Shown: piece by piece, positions 36,717-50,186 of the stretch
How positions within the stretch are numbered: position 1 is the stretch's first letter
Layout of the letters: every line of letters starts with the position of its first letter
Source of the DNA: Ascaris suum
Taxonomy: Eukaryota; Nematoda; Chromadorea; Rhabditida; Ascarididae
DNA: 64,000 bases
Reading direction: 5' to 3'
Assembly: GCA_013433145.1 (NCBI GenBank)
Contig: CM024175.1
Location: 3,518,516-3,582,515 of the forward strand
Position numbers and translations under genes: made by a program
Notes under the pieces: generated by a model
Told to the model about the DNA's origin: nothing
Databases searched by the model: none
Seen by the model: the letters and a program-made list of their open reading frames with translations, nothing else

Positions 36717-39700
36717 CCTTTGAGAAGTAGATTTCATTGGCAAATTTAATTAGACATTCTCTATGTCAAACTACGTCGACAATGCTATTTGTGCGATGAT
36801 TTACGGGTATTCTCCTCTAAACTCTAGTGAAATTTTCGTGAATATTTCAAAGTCGATAGTTTGGGTCGGTTTATTTTAATTAAACCGGTGCATAAAACTT
36901 TAATCAACCTGATACAATCGTACTAGTATAAAAAAGTATTATTTTCACAGTTGTATTAAAAAAAAATTAACACACGTCTTCTTGATTATTTGCTCTCTTA
37001 TATTACATAGGTGTCAATATTGAAAAATTATCGCAAAATGTAAATGTAAGCGTGGAAATGTTTTAGGCGATAATATGCAAATCAAATGTGAAAGAGGAAT
37101 TGATAATCGCATCAAGTCGGCAATAAAAATTTCCAAATTGCAAAATTTAGAAGTTCAATTATTTCTAGACATTATCTCAGAGGTGCACGATTCCTCCCAC
37201 TGCACTAACTCGTTCATATTACGTCATATATCGATATAATTCTCTATCGTATAAATATAAATCAATGAAAATACTGTATATAATAGTAAAATAATCATAT
37301 AAAATACTAAAAAAATACATAAAATTATTTGGAATAGAATATTAGAAGCTAGAATAATATATTGAGGTAAATAACTATGAAATGAAAGAAATAACCTCAA
37401 TGGACGCATGTGTATTTCTTTTTTGCATTGATTGGTTATGCATTCAAAAGGGCGGATCATACGTATAAAATAAGCAAAAAAAAGAGACATCTTGAACATG
37501 CAGCTGTGAATGCACAAAAGCATTTCAATTGCACATAGTGAGATGATGCCGATAGCCATTCCACAGAGCAAAATAAATCGAGAAATATTGGCAAATGTTG
37601 GGGTGATTGTATGAAGGATCTATTTGTGATTCGTGCTATCTCTTTATGATCAATATTTTTTCAATGATCATTATGCAACTACGAAAATTATGACAACAAC
37701 ACTGTTGTGGAATAAATAATTCAAGCACACAAATCGCAAAGAATAACCCACCTTAGCCGGAAATCAGAATAAAGTTTATGATTGAAATTATCCACTGAAT
37801 TCATTTATATTTTTATTTGGTTGAAATAGTTTCCAAAAAATCCTAAATTTAATTACACAAAATGATATGTGAAGCGATAATGTCAATATCTAAGCAGCCG
37901 TATATTTCGATCTCAAACTCGATGTCTGAGTTGGGTACGCTGAACATAATAACTCCCCTCTTTTAGTGGACTTTTCGGTTCATAAATTTTATAGATAGCT
38001 AATCGAGTTTCGCGAACTCGAATAGAAATTTTGAAATTTTCTGGTCTGTTGTATTGCAAACACAAAATTAGTCAATGAAATCTCGGAAAGCAAGAGGTTT
38101 ATAGCATAAGATATCTTCGCGAGGAAAATTACTCGTTCATTTGAGTTGTACGAGATGTTTGGGAATAGTCAGCTAGACACACCGAATCCACTTTTGTAAA
38201 GCGCACCATTTCGTTTAGGCACTAAGTTTTCAATTTCACGCTACTCTGACCTATAGGTTCCTCAACATTTCCCTATGACCATTTCAAGCTTGTGGAAAAT
38301 TTCGAGAGCTTTCATAGATATATTTATCGATATCTTTTCTTTCTGTATAGGTATTGGAGGTGTGAAGGACAACTGTTCGTTGTCTTTGGCAATTCCCCTT
38401 TTGATATCATCTCTATACAGTCACACTTTTCTTGAGGTAAAGATTATCGCTATCGTTAAGGCCTCAGTTCTCTCATTGCTTCTTCGACGCATCGAGCATT
38501 CTATATCAGCAAAAAGCAAAAATTGCTTCTTCTAAAAACTGCAATATAGGTAATTTGGCATAATCTGAAGAGTTTTCAAAGAAGAAGTAAAACATTGGGC
38601 ATTTTAAAAGCGATTCAGAACCTCTCTAATTTTCATATTTCACGATCGTGGAACGTTGACAATTTTGAAGAAATTTTTACGGAATTTGTTGAATACATCC
38701 CCTCCCCACCACGGAAACATTCTGCTCCTACTTATACCTATAAAAGTTTCATTGAATGTGGTATTTTTATCAGCTATCATAAAATTATACGGTGTATTGC
38801 TGCTTTGCGATATCGACAGCATTTTTCGTGTATATATGCATTTGTTATCTGTGTTATACTTGTTTCTTTATCGATGCTTATGAACCATAAAGCCTATCGC
38901 AATTGATAATTTTCACTCATCTTAAGACCCAAGAATCGAATGTGGATTTGGCCATATATGGAAAAAATTTCTTCCGTTGAGGGTTTAAAAGATTTACCGA
39001 TTTTTGATTATTATGCCGGATATCTTAATTCGTTTTCTTATTCGTTCTTTAGAGCACTAATTTTTAGAAGTTTTCTAATTATTTACGTGATAGATATTAT
39101 TTTCGAGTCGAAATATTCAAATTTTATTCATTATTCACTTCAAAAATTTTTGCTCAACGTAATTGAGATGACGACCAATAATAAACACTTTTATATTCAA
39201 AGAAATAGAACGAATACGAACGACAATGAGAGAAATAGAGAAAAGAAATAGAACGACACAACCGCTTTTGCTGTTGAAATTCTCCTAAGCACAACTATGG
39301 ATAGATGAGAAAATAATTGCTCAAAACTTTTGCTTTTATAGATGAGATTTTTAAGGTGCGTTTTTTTCTTTCTTTGAGTCTTTCTGCCTTTAAAGTTTTT
39401 TAATGCAAAAATAACGACTGTATTATTCATAGAAGCTATCAAATTATCTGAGAACTCTGAGTTGTACAATCGAAAAAAAAAAAGATATCGAGGAGCAGTT
39501 TGCTGCGGAGAGAATTTAGCTAGATCACAAGATTCTCGAGCAAGTCTCCTATTTGTTGCGTTACCTTATCTCTTAGCAATCTGAAGGTGAATGTACAAGG
39601 TTCGCTGCGTTGTAAACAATTCCCTCAATATAACACCCAAACAACATTCTTTTATGTTTCGTTTACGATCATTTCGTTTCGCTTGAAATCATCTTTAATC

Positions 39701-40550
39701 TCGCTATGTAATTCATTGCCTTTGTAGATGGCTTAGAGAGATTCCTACAGGATTATACCTTTGTTTACCGATTAAATGCCCTATACGCGTTTATTTCATA
39801 GCGACTGTTCGATTCCTTTCATAAAACAACCTAAATATCGACATTGACTTCTCCGCTGTTTAATTTCATAATTAGCTGTAATGCTTCAAAGAGTTTGATG
39901 TCGTCTTCTTTGAAAATTCCGTAATCATCATACAGCCATACCAATGTATATATGTCATCCCATACGGTCAAAGTTTATCCACAAAATTTTTGCAACTCCG
40001 AGCCAGTCAAGTGAGTTGGTTTCATCTAGAAAACGTTGGGTACCTCATGCACCAATCATATATGTGTGCGTTAACTTCTATAGGATTATGATCATTTGAA
40101 GTGGAAATTTCGTGCAATGAATATCAACTAGTGCGTAGTCGGGTTCGCAGAGTGAAATCCAGAAATGCGTCCAAACTCTGAACTGCAGCGCTGTTAAGTT
40201 TTGCCGTAAAATTCCACTGATCACCATGAGTTCGTATCATTTCTACTTCGTTCTGGCATTAATAGAGCGTTGAGTTTAGAGCTGTGTAAATTTGAAATCA
40301 GCTATCGGAGAGAGACACTTAAGGCGAAAAATTGGATGCTTTCATGGACCGCCTTTATCCTCGTGTTCTCGCCAATTACCTCTAATGAATGAAGCGTATT
40401 TTCAAACGCAGCTAATGATTACGTTACGTGAATGCACTTTAACGCTGTGTCGCCTTTGACTGCTTGTATTTGTGCATGTATGCTTTTTCCTTAACTGACC
40501 TTCTTATTGCATTATACGCATTTTTTTATTTGTTATGAACAAAGAGCTCA
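36717..40550. other. AT-rich stretch without recognised genes
   Basis: Several frames around 100 codons (37224-37571 minus, 38595-38906 plus, 38940-39251 plus) are rich in Phe, Ile, Tyr and Asn as expected from AT-rich noncoding DNA. I call none of them. Confidence 0.4.
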
Positions 40551-40645
40551 TAATAACAAGAACAACGACAAGAATAAGCAAAAGAACAAGAAGAAGAGGA
40601 AGAAGAGGAACGAAGAACAGGAATAAGAAGAGGAATGAATGAAAA
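40551..40645 (+). repeat. Purine-rich AAC/GAA low-complexity tract
   Basis: Runs of AAC, AAG and GAGGAA repeats. The Ser-rich frame on the other strand is an artefact of this composition. Confidence 0.85.
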
Positions 40646-40870
40646 AATCGGAACAAGAGCAAGCGCATTAACGGGCGTAGATTTGTATCGATGCGAATGC
40701 TCGAGTTGAACTTTCTCTTGCCTGAATTTTTTCCAACGCAGGTAGGAAATGTTTGATATCACTTTGTCGGGAATTTTTTACTACTATAAAGTTAGAAATC
40801 AAAAAATGTTACTCACATTTATTCTCAAATATGAGAAGATAGTTTAGGTTACCTGTTTCTGCAAACATAG

Positions 40871-41095
40871 ACAAAATTGACGAAGACAGATTTGAGCCGA
40901 AATGACCGCAACTTGGCTGACTCAAACATAAATGATCCGAGCGACAATGACCGTGGAGAAAGCGAATGGGCTGAAATATCTGCCGCATGCAGCCACAGCG
41001 GATCTTTCGATGCACTAATAATACAGTATTGTTATTTGTTGCATGAAGTTTTTAGAACAATAAGTTGCATGAAAAAACATGAGATGTATACAGGG
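40871..41095 (+). CDS. Candidate exon, unknown gene
   Basis: After an AAACATAG acceptor a plus frame reads in phase 0 through polar, acidic sequence (LADSNINDPSDNDRGESEW and AEISAACSHSGSFDAL) and stays open to a TGA at 41095. Codon choice looks coding up to about 41027. The donor, if any, is unclear. It could be the start of a plus-strand gene continuing to 43.7-44.4 kb, but phases do not prove it. Confidence 0.3.
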
Positions 41096-42720
41096 TGAAT
41101 TATTACATATACTTTTCAGTTGTTAGGTTGAATTTAGAGATATAATGACCGCTATAATGGCCGAGATATAATGATAATGACCACAATATCGTTGAGTGGT
41201 CACTGTGTTGTATTAGCATCACTCTACAAATATATTGAAGATATTACTTGTGCTTTCATAGAAATGATTCGTTTATTTCACTATCAATCCAATGTAATTT
41301 ACTTTCTATAGTGAAATGTTCTTAAAAGTATAGATGCGCTTCAATATCTCAACTATACGCTCCATTTGTATGCATAGTGAACTTTTATATGTGGTGAATG
41401 TTAAATTCCAATGATATCAATACATTCATTTCTTGCTGTATAGAGTATGACTGCAAAACAAAACCGCTTTACTGAAATATCGGCCATCATTAATCTGATT
41501 TGAAGAAAGAGGAAACGAATTTCGGCGCTAATGTTTGCTCTTCGATCACTCTTTTAATGCTATGTTTAGGTGCTCTTCAAACACCACTTTTTTTGTTCAT
41601 ATCAACACACACAAGTGATCATTTTGATGACAGAGGAATTGAAATACGAGTAATTTGCCACCAGAATACTTCCAAAAAAGAGTAGTAAAGGGTAATGTAA
41701 AGGGTTTGTAAAGCGCATTTGATATCATATTTGAGCGTTTGTGTATGTTGGGTGTGTGTTTATTTATGCATCACTCGAAAAATATCAGTCAGAATTCAGT
41801 GATTTTGTTTGCTTGATGGGGTCATAGGAAAGCAAAGCTTTCTTACAAGGTGCGGCTATCATCTAAAAATATGAAAGTATTATGTGTGCTTTGTTATTTG
41901 TTGGTGATTTATAAAAATGTCTCATCGACTTACACAACGGAATGCAAAAGTGGATCTATTTTTTATCTGCAGTGAAACTATCAATTTAAGCTTCACTATT
42001 ATTTGAATAGTGAGATTAATCTGATGAAATGTTCTAATGTTCATGATGATTGCAACTAGACGATAGTCATCAAAGATTGTATATTCGCATTTTCAATTTA
42101 TTGACAACTCATTCAATTATTGCGACTTCATTTGTGCACTTGTGTGTATGCTGCTTTTCAAGAAATTTGCAGCATTAGGTTTTCCTACTTATGCGGTGAC
42201 TTTAATTTCCCTTGTGCAAAATCCGGCCTTAAATTTTAAGAGATATAATCGCAATCACAAGATGACCTCATAGCTTGAATTCTATCACAATTGGTAGAAT
42301 TGCTTATGAATTTAGGCATTGGGTAAGTTTGAAGAGAAAAGAGAATTTTTTCCGAACATTTACTAAATCGGTTGACCGTACAGTTCAGACAAAAAAAGAA
42401 GAATCTTGAAAGAGAAATTTTGATGCGCTCTCCCATTCTCTTAAAACTCTAGTTGCCCCATTTCTAAGCATAAAGAAGGCATTCTCAACATTATCAGATT
42501 TATGTGAACTGTTGGCGAACGTGACATTGCCGTTGCCTCGATGCATACTTCCAGCAAAGTCACATCTTCTTTGAAATTTTCATCGCAAACTAATTCCGCG
42601 CCTTCATTTCCACATTTTTTTGCGATGTGAAATTTGAATTTGCATATTGCTGCGCAATGAATTTTGATTCTCTTATTGTAATTTTCTTCGGAGATACACG
42701 ATTGCATTCTTACAGTAAGA

Positions 42721-42750
42721 GGAGGGGAGGAGGAGGAGGGGGGGGGGGGG
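42721..42750 (+). repeat. G-rich tract
   Basis: GGAGG units leading into a run of 12 G. Low complexity and G4-capable. Confidence 0.9.
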
Positions 42751-43738
42751 TGGCAGAAGAGTAAATGAAAGTTGAAGTCGAGTCATTGCTAAATAAAGAA
42801 GCGAGAATATTGAGATGGCAAGTTGTGTGGACGGTCGAAGTGCAACTCTAGTGCAGATCTGAGAGGACTATAATTGCATCCAGAGTTGCGTCCAGTGCTG
42901 AGAAATCGTTGACGCTTGACGTCTTTTTCAATTGATATTCCTTCTGCCTTCTTGTATAACTATTACTTACTGTATAGGGACTTGTTAGTACCTAACAGCC
43001 AGTTTCAGAAAACAGAGTGCAATGTGACGAAGCCTTTCTGGTAGAATGCAATCAATAAATGGAGTATGAGCATTGAACTTCAACTTGAACTCCAACTTCT
43101 TCGTTGTTCTTGAGCTCCTCCAACTTATTCGCTATTTACTCTTGTATTCCCATCGTTCATTCTTCTCATAAAACACATGTGCATAGTGATCATTACTCAC
43201 ATTATAGCATTTGTTTTCTTTTTATATTATTTCTGTACTCTTCTATGTATTACTTACACTTGAATGCGTAATGTTTTTTTTTTGGGCAATTTTCCATTCC
43301 ATTTCATTTTCCTTATGTTTTCTTCGCTCATTTCTCTTTTCTTTCCTCCTCTTTCCTCCTTTTTTTTTTTTTTTACACATAAAGAGCAACTTTTACGCAA
43401 GGTATGCGGTTATATATGTTGTTTTCTGCATTTGTGTCGTTCAGTCTAGTTTCTACCAATGGCCAATATAAGCTAAAAATTTAACTTCTGCATTTGATAT
43501 TATTAAATTATTATGGTTACTTAGATATTCCAATTATCTCTTCGTTCACTTACTCTGTTATCCGCCCTTCCAAATTTAGTAAATTCGTTTCAGTAGGTGA
43601 ATGCATGATGAATTTAACCTCAGATTGACTTTGCATACGTTATCACAGTGCATTCAAGAACGAGATGTTGGCTATGAAAAATATCGGAGTGATGTTGCTT
43701 AGCTACGTATACTCTGAATGATCCACAACTTCCACCAG

Positions 43739-44050
43739 TTTGATGGCGACATTTATCAGCTGAGTTCAAGTCGTCCATCTCGATGTTCTCAAACGATGTG
43801 CCATTTATTATCGAGAATAAATCGCTTCGATAATTCCGCACTCTCTTTTACTCAAATAGAATCGCCGACATCGGAAGTCGTGAAGAAAGAATTGCAGCTT
43901 CCGTTCGAAGCAATCCTGCTCGAACGCATATTGCAGCTAGCTATGTTGATGTTTTCTCGATTCCTTTGTTTGCTCTTTTCAATAACAATTTTGCACAAAC
44001 TGTGCTTGGTTTACTGGTTTAATTCAGAAGACCAAATTTTATATCCCTAA
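43739..44050 (+). CDS. Candidate exon, unknown gene
   Basis: A TCCACCAG acceptor opens a plus frame in phase 0 that runs to a TAA at 44050. The first 180 bases look coding, with SPTSEVVKKELQLPFEAILL, and the rest is hydrophobic. The other strand is also open for part of this stretch, and a third frame has a single stop, so strand and frame are not certain. Confidence 0.3.
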   Translation, partial: FDGDIYQLSSSRPSRCSQTMCHLLSRINRFDNSALSFTQIESPTSEVVKKELQLPFEAILLERILQLAMLMFSRFLCLLFSITILHKLCLVYWFNSEDQILYP

Positions 44051-44234
44051 CCTCTTCGCCTTCCGAGCTGAAACTATAGAACAAAGTGGTATAGAGTCGA
44101 TATACATATGTGTAAACAACCATAATACCGTCGTAATGAGTTTTGCAGATAGAAGTTTATAAAAGCGAATGAAAGAATGGGCGGCATTTTTTTTTTTTGC
44201 TTTTCTCTGATTTGCATCGCGGTTTTTCTTTTAG

Positions 44235-44443
44235 AACTCCTAAACGAGTATGTGCTGTTCAACAAAATGATAGCTAATTGGAAACTATTTACCGTTTCCC
44301 CACTTGTTTTATCGTTCAGCAGAAAGCAGTTCACCGATGTGCCGGTCACCGCCGTATGCCTTTTCCTGTTCGAAAGTATTGAGACTTCCGCAATACTCGT
44401 CGAGATTACTGCAATATTTGTTGCATTTTTCGGCATGGTGTGA
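44235..44443 (+). CDS. Candidate terminal exon encoding membrane segments
   Basis: A strong acceptor (GGTTTTTCTTTTAG, ending 44234) opens a frame in phase 1 that ends at TGA 44441-44443. The last 40 codons have clear coding character and encode TAVCLFLFESIETSAILVEI and then ITAIFVAFFGMV, a likely membrane hairpin at the C-terminus. Joining directly to the block at 43.7 kb in phase is not possible with the donors I see. Family unknown. The minus strand is also open here, which lowers confidence. Confidence 0.35.
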
Positions 44444-45376
44444 AATAGTTTTATTTGAAGCGTTTATATAGACCAATGAAAGTGCCTGAGATTATTATGA
44501 GACGATAAGATACCTCGAGATTTTTGGTGAGTTTGTATTCTCAATCAAACGTAAGCAATTTGCGTTAATGACTGTCGGAAGAAGGAGTGATTGGAGCTAG
44601 TGTTGCACAAAGTCTTCATTCTCAGATTTCTTCCTTCCCGAATTTTCCGTTAAGGTCTCTGCCCCGACAAAGTACTCTTCGACCTTCCTGTCCTCTCCCC
44701 TCCCTCAGAGAGAAATCTTCTTTCCGCCCTTCCCCCTCTTCCTACACACAACACACTAAATGGACCTGGTATCCGCTCAAATTCTCTCTAAATTCGTTTC
44801 TTTTTTTCAAGCTCGCCCTCTCCTCTGTGATACTGCTTCATACAGTCCCCATCTAAATCACTCGAGTTTGGTTATATCCCTCACTGACGAGTGAAAATAC
44901 ATAAAGCAAGAGTGGAACTCTTACGGTTTGCTGTTGAGCAGTGGCGATCAGGAAAGCGTTGAGGGAACTCTTCTGCTTACCTGCTGAAGCTTGTTTGCTT
45001 GTTTCGCTGATCTTGCAGGCAAGTGAAGGATCGTGACAAAGGACCCGTCATGCGATATGTTTTGCAGCTGCGCCGATAAAATAAACTTTCATAAATTGAT
45101 ATATATTTTCATCAACTCGATCATCGAGTTTTGAATGCTGATGCATCGATGTGGTATGTAAAGCCGATCGGCTGCAAAAGCGTGCACTTTTTAAACGCTT
45201 TTCAATTGATAGATCAATTTGAACATTGCATTATAGGAGCTCACTTAGGAGGTTGTGTAATAAGCTCATAAGGCTCCATAATTCCAGCTTCAGTGGACAG
45301 ATGGAGCTGAAAATTAAGCTGAAAATTACCATATGAACAGATGGGAAGACATAGACGCATTTATAAACATGCAAAT

Positions 45377-45814
45377 TCATATAGATAAAATGAGGTGTAT
45401 TGCAATGGTGAACTCTGTAAGTGCAGCTTTGCGGAAACACCGCAAAGCTAATAAAAATGGTAGAAAATAATTGTGCGAACAACCAGATAGGAAGTAAATT
45501 GTATATTCGACGAGTAGAAACGATAAGGCTCTCGTAATTGAGGAAATGCATTTATTGGTCGCTTGTTGTAAAATTTTAACAAGTCCTTCATATATAGTGT
45601 GCTCCTTTGATTGTAGAGGTTTTATGTGAAGTTGGCGAAAAATTTCCACAACTGAGATCTCTTTTAATATAGACGTTGAATCAAAAATATCACTCCTCTT
45701 CCTCACTGCAACGCTCGATAACGCCTCAATGCCCATCTCCATGCATGGAGCGAAGGGACTATGTTTATTTCGTCTTTTATTGCATATGAAAGATGTAAAG
45801 AGGAGGATGCACAT
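45377..45814 (-). other. Open frame of 145 codons, status unclear
   Basis: The longest continuous minus-strand frame in the window. An internal ATG at about 45743 begins MEMGIEALSSVAVRKRSD, followed by moderately polar sequence up to KPLQSKEHTIYEGL, then AT-driven hydrophobic sequence. No splice signals or family support it. A frame this long is expected about once by chance in sequence of this size and composition. Confidence 0.2.
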
Positions 45815-46261
45815 ATAATGCTCGAAATATAGTGTGTCTGCTAAAAATTATTACAGAAAGGAAATGCCTGTACGTGTGATATGAGGTATATAGCAACGAG
45901 GAGAAACAGATTGTTCATATGTTATAAGGGGAATGATCTCTCTGACTTGCCTTTTCCAGAAGATATTAATTTGCGTATTCAAAAGCTGAGAGAAAAGCAT
46001 GAAACGATATGTGAAATGCATAATATGCGAAATGTTTGTGCTTAACATGCGCCCGCATTTTTTGCTCCAGCAGCTGTGAAATCTCAAAAGAGATTACACT
46101 AATTTGCATTTTATGACTGAACGACAATTTCCGTAGACTCAAATGCCCTAACTTTGTTGGATAAACTGAGCAATATATGCATGTAATGTTCACGACGCAG
46201 CATTATGCACTCGCGCTTTTGCCTCATGGTATGAGTATTTTCATGCGTTCTTTATGTGCTT

Positions 46262-46362
46262 GATTATGTGTGTCCGCGCATGTATATGTGTGTATGTGCG
46301 TGCATATGCATTCGTGTGCGTCGTGTATGTGTGTATATGTGTATATATATGTGTATGTTTGC
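46262..46362 (+). repeat. (TG/TA)n dinucleotide-type repeat
   Basis: Imperfect alternating TGTG, TATG and CATATG units over about 100 bases. Confidence 0.9.
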
Positions 46363-48498
46363 AAGCAATGGGATGCTTGCAACCAATTCATTTAATTTTT
46401 TAGTCAGCATTTAACCGGCAGAGGTTGCTTATACGTTTCATCTGCTAAACATGTATGCTTATATGATAAGATGTCAATGGCTTTCCGGAATTGTTGTGCA
46501 GCGGTCTCGGACAACCTGTGGTTACTTCGAAGATGTGAATTCGCCATAGGGGTACTAGTTGTTTAGTTTAAATCGTGACTTTCTATTCGATTCCAATTGA
46601 TGTTTTTTTGTTCGTATTCCGTGCATTGAAGGTGAGCTTTTTATATTTTCGCCACACACAATCAAACCGATATACTGTATTTGAGGAGTACCATGTCCGT
46701 AATAATTGCAGTGATTTGTTCCACATGAAATGGATTTATTTATATGGTATTTATTTTAGACCTGTGTTAAGTCTAGCACATAACTGTACGCTTTTTTTGT
46801 TTTTCTTGCAAAAATAAAGCGGCTAAATTTTCTATTCCTATGAAAGCCAGTAAAAATATCAATTTTATCCAATAAACGTTACAAAACAAATCAGAAAATT
46901 CGACAAAACTATCGAACTTCTCAGGTTTGTCGTCGACCACGCAAAAAATATGAGAAGTGTTCTTCTTTGAAATATTATTTGCAAGAAACTTATGCAAAAA
47001 TCTTTCCATGAGAGAGACAGTCACTGTTCGTAAATGATTTGCATTTATACTAGCTAAAAATGAAAGTCTTAAAATTAATAGGGAAGCCTCAAATGCATGC
47101 AAATTGCATAAAAAAAGCGAAAATCCTTGCGCGCATATTGCATCGTGCTGGATTTTTGCATAATTCGTATCAAAAAAGGAGAAATCACTTAAAAAGTTTT
47201 CTATCCTAGCGCTTCGTGCAATTTTCTATGCTGACTCTTAGGCCGATTACGTAGCGACAAGCGAAGCTCGGATTCATATCTATGCTTTAAGATGTTAGTT
47301 CCACTCGTCACCACAAACTTTTGCAATTTCATTTTGCAATACTTGTATCACTTCATTTTACAATACTATGTTAGTCCATATATGAAAATGTATAAAGAAT
47401 TATTGTTCGATTTTACAAAGGAATTTTTGAAAGAGACGTATAAAGCTGAAAGTTACCTAACTCGTTATTGCTGCGCATGTATGCCGATCATTAATATCAT
47501 CAGAAGTAGCGATTTTTGATGCAAAATCTCCGCTTTTTTTTTCATCAGATTCTAGCATATTTATCAGCTTTCATTAAATTTATCTTATCAGATATTTTAT
47601 CAGATGAGAAATCAAAGGTATGTATATCATATTTTAGGTGCAAAGTTTCAAATTTTAAATTGAAAGACTGCGTGAAAAACTTTCAAATGAAAGCATTTTC
47701 TAAAGTTCGCGTCTTTTCTCAAAATGCTTCTTGCAAATTTATGAAGTTTTCGATACATTGCCAATATTTTCATCGAGATATCAGTGCCAAAATGCGCAAT
47801 AGATGATAATATTACGCTGGATGCAGGTAATGCATATTTGCAAACTCATTCATGGGGCTTTTACTTGCTGTTAATTGCGGCTTAATTATGGTAGTTTTTT
47901 TTTTAGCATATCTGATTTCGATATTCGATTATGGCCAAATAAAAAAATATATGTAGGCTTCGGTCAAAATGTGTGGTAATGATCCTACATAGCAGGCAGA
48001 TACCATTTATCTCGAGAAACCTTTTTTCTTTCCTTATCTAGCGTTGCTCAGTAAACAAGACTCCAATTTTAAAATATTTGATGAAAGTGAATAAGATCCT
48101 TAACAACTTAACGGATGAATGCATAGCGTCGAAGTGTAAAAGGGTTCACTGTACGGTGAGACCAATTACAGACCGCATAAAATTTACGAATAATAGGTTG
48201 TTATCGGATAGCATCAGAAACTAATTTAAGAATCGATCGGCTCAATGCAACGAAGAGCAACCGAAATTGTTTTGTTCTTTAACGTTTTGTCTGCGACACT
48301 CTTCCACATTTCATTAATGCAATTCTCTGAAAGGTTCGTCATTAGATGATGTGTTTTCCTGGATGAGTTTTATTTCAGTTTCTTCAATTTCATTGTAAGA
48401 GATTTGATTATACAATTTGATAAATATAATTCTTAGCGGGCAACAACCATACTTTTCTATGATTTGTTTAGAGATGTTTTTTTTTCTGGAAAGCTCAT

Positions 48499-48548
48499 AG
48501 ACTGCACTTGTTGATAGCTATGAATTGCTGCCAACAAGTGCCAAGTCT
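48499..48548. repeat. Imperfect hairpin
   Basis: AGACTGCACTTGTTG (48499-48513) pairs with CAACAAGTGCCAAGTCT (48532-48548) with a 2-base bulge around an 18-base loop. It has the size of a small miRNA precursor, but no known mature sequence was recognised and the stem is short for that. Confidence 0.55.
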
Positions 48549-49925
48549 GTGCAGTCGAAAAATTCACCGTCTGGATGAATGCAATAAATACGTGATTGAA
48601 ATCACTATCCATTGCAATTAAACCGTCTAAAATTGTCTACGCAAATGAACAGTCTTTGCAATAAATGCAAAAACCCTCAGAAAGAATGTAAATAGATTGA
48701 ATACGAAGAGGGAGGGGGCAATTAAAAATTAAAATACCCCCATAGGAAGAGAATCCATATTCAAAAACTTGCTATTCATTTCCTATTTATATGCTTCCTT
48801 GATATTTAAAAATTGCAATTTTGCAAACAATGTTGAAGAGTCTCAAAAGGCGATTTCGAATGACAATAAATTTTTTCGAGAATTTGGCTTTTGGATAGTT
48901 TTTTCGCTTCTATAATATAATTCCGCTTTTTGACCACTGACCACTGTCCACTGTCGTGTTTTTTCCCACTAGTTTATACAACATCTACACTATTCATTTC
49001 TCGGATCCCAATAGTTATTAAGGTAATTTGCTCTAGAAGAAAGATTTTCTGAGCAACTTTATAAACCAAAGCGTAAGCATTGACAAATGCACTGAATGAG
49101 AGAAAGCAGAAGGTGTTTATCGACGTATTGGCGATGAAAGAGCGATGAGAAATCAATTGTGCTGATTGCTGAATTTTATTGAAGAAAATTTTTGCAATTA
49201 CACTCGAAATAAAGAGTGCAATCAAAAGCTCTAGTACAGTTTTCAACAATAGGAATTATAAGTGGCGAATAACGAAGAGAATTCTCAAATATTCTCGATA
49301 AATTTTGCTATCATTTTCTACTAGTCGTTAATTAATAATATGCAATTTAATTTCCAACACTATCTTGCATCGTTGATTTTCTGCTCATTTTTTCTTATAC
49401 ATCGCTCATCAATCAAATTTTGAATATTGAGTAATTTTTCCGAAGTAATGGGAGTGTAGAATTGCATAATAAGTGAACCAATGTGCTTGCGTATCATATT
49501 CTTGAAATAATAACCCATAATAGAGTGTACTTTTCTAAATTTATAATGGATATCCATAAATTCTTTTTTTTTGGAATATTGTGCCTGAGTGTATGCGGCT
49601 GTGTTTGCTGTGTCTACCCGTTCAGTTGTTTCAAGTAAACGCATGATAATGGCGCTGTGGAATTAGATGAGCATAATGTAAATCCATAATAAGCTCCTCC
49701 TTGTTGCATGCATTATCACCCGGTGAGATTTTTATTTTACCTCCACTAAGTTGAAAAAGAAACAATGAATCAACTATTAAAGGCTTGAACAAGTAATCCG
49801 ATCATCTAAAGTAGCGGTCGCATCACTGAATATATTCATGACAGCTCGTACAACCGCAGCAGTGCGTAATGTGCTGACCCTTGCAATACTCTTCCTCATT
49901 TTTTTTTCTAAACCAACTTACTCAG

Positions 49926-50165
49926 CATATCTTTTTATCGGGAGAAGAGGGGAGGGGATTTCAACGACAGAAAGCAAATTACGAAGTTAGAAAAGGCAAC
50001 GTAATGGTGCGTGCCGGTCTGGTCGTCGATATTCCATGGGAAGTAATTTCGCCGCAGGCTCGATGTGCTGTTAAAACGCCATCTGCAACCTCCATCTCGC
50101 CGAATGCCTTTCCAACATATTGCTCGTTGAGTGGAATGCAAACGCTTATCGATCGATATTCAGTT
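49926..50165. other. GC-richer island open on both strands
   Basis: Inside AT-rich DNA, about 150 bases have coding-like composition in two directions. On the plus strand an acceptor TTACTCAG opens GNVMVRAGLVVDIPWEVISP and further. On the minus strand a frame reading LNEQYVGKAFGEMEVADGV and on to a TAA at 49979-49981 looks at least as protein-like but has no start codon. It could be an isolated exon on either strand or a fragment of an interspersed repeat. I do not recognise either product. Confidence 0.3.
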
Positions 50166-50186
50166 TATTCATTTCATTTCTTGTGA

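Larger units (their letters stand above)
45815..49925. other. AT-rich stretch without recognised genes
   Basis: Apart from the dinucleotide repeat and one hairpin, only short AT-driven frames. Strings built on TTGCAA/TTGCAT are frequent. Confidence 0.4.

Noticed and set aside
37224..37571. 115-codon minus-strand hydrophobic frame
   Set aside because: Rich in Ile, Leu, Phe and Tyr as expected from AT-rich noncoding DNA; no splice or start support.
38595..39251. Two plus-strand frames of about 100 codons
   Set aside because: AT-driven composition, no splice signals, no domain.
40526..40762. Ser-rich minus-strand frame
   Set aside because: Low-complexity artefact of the purine-rich tract on the other strand.
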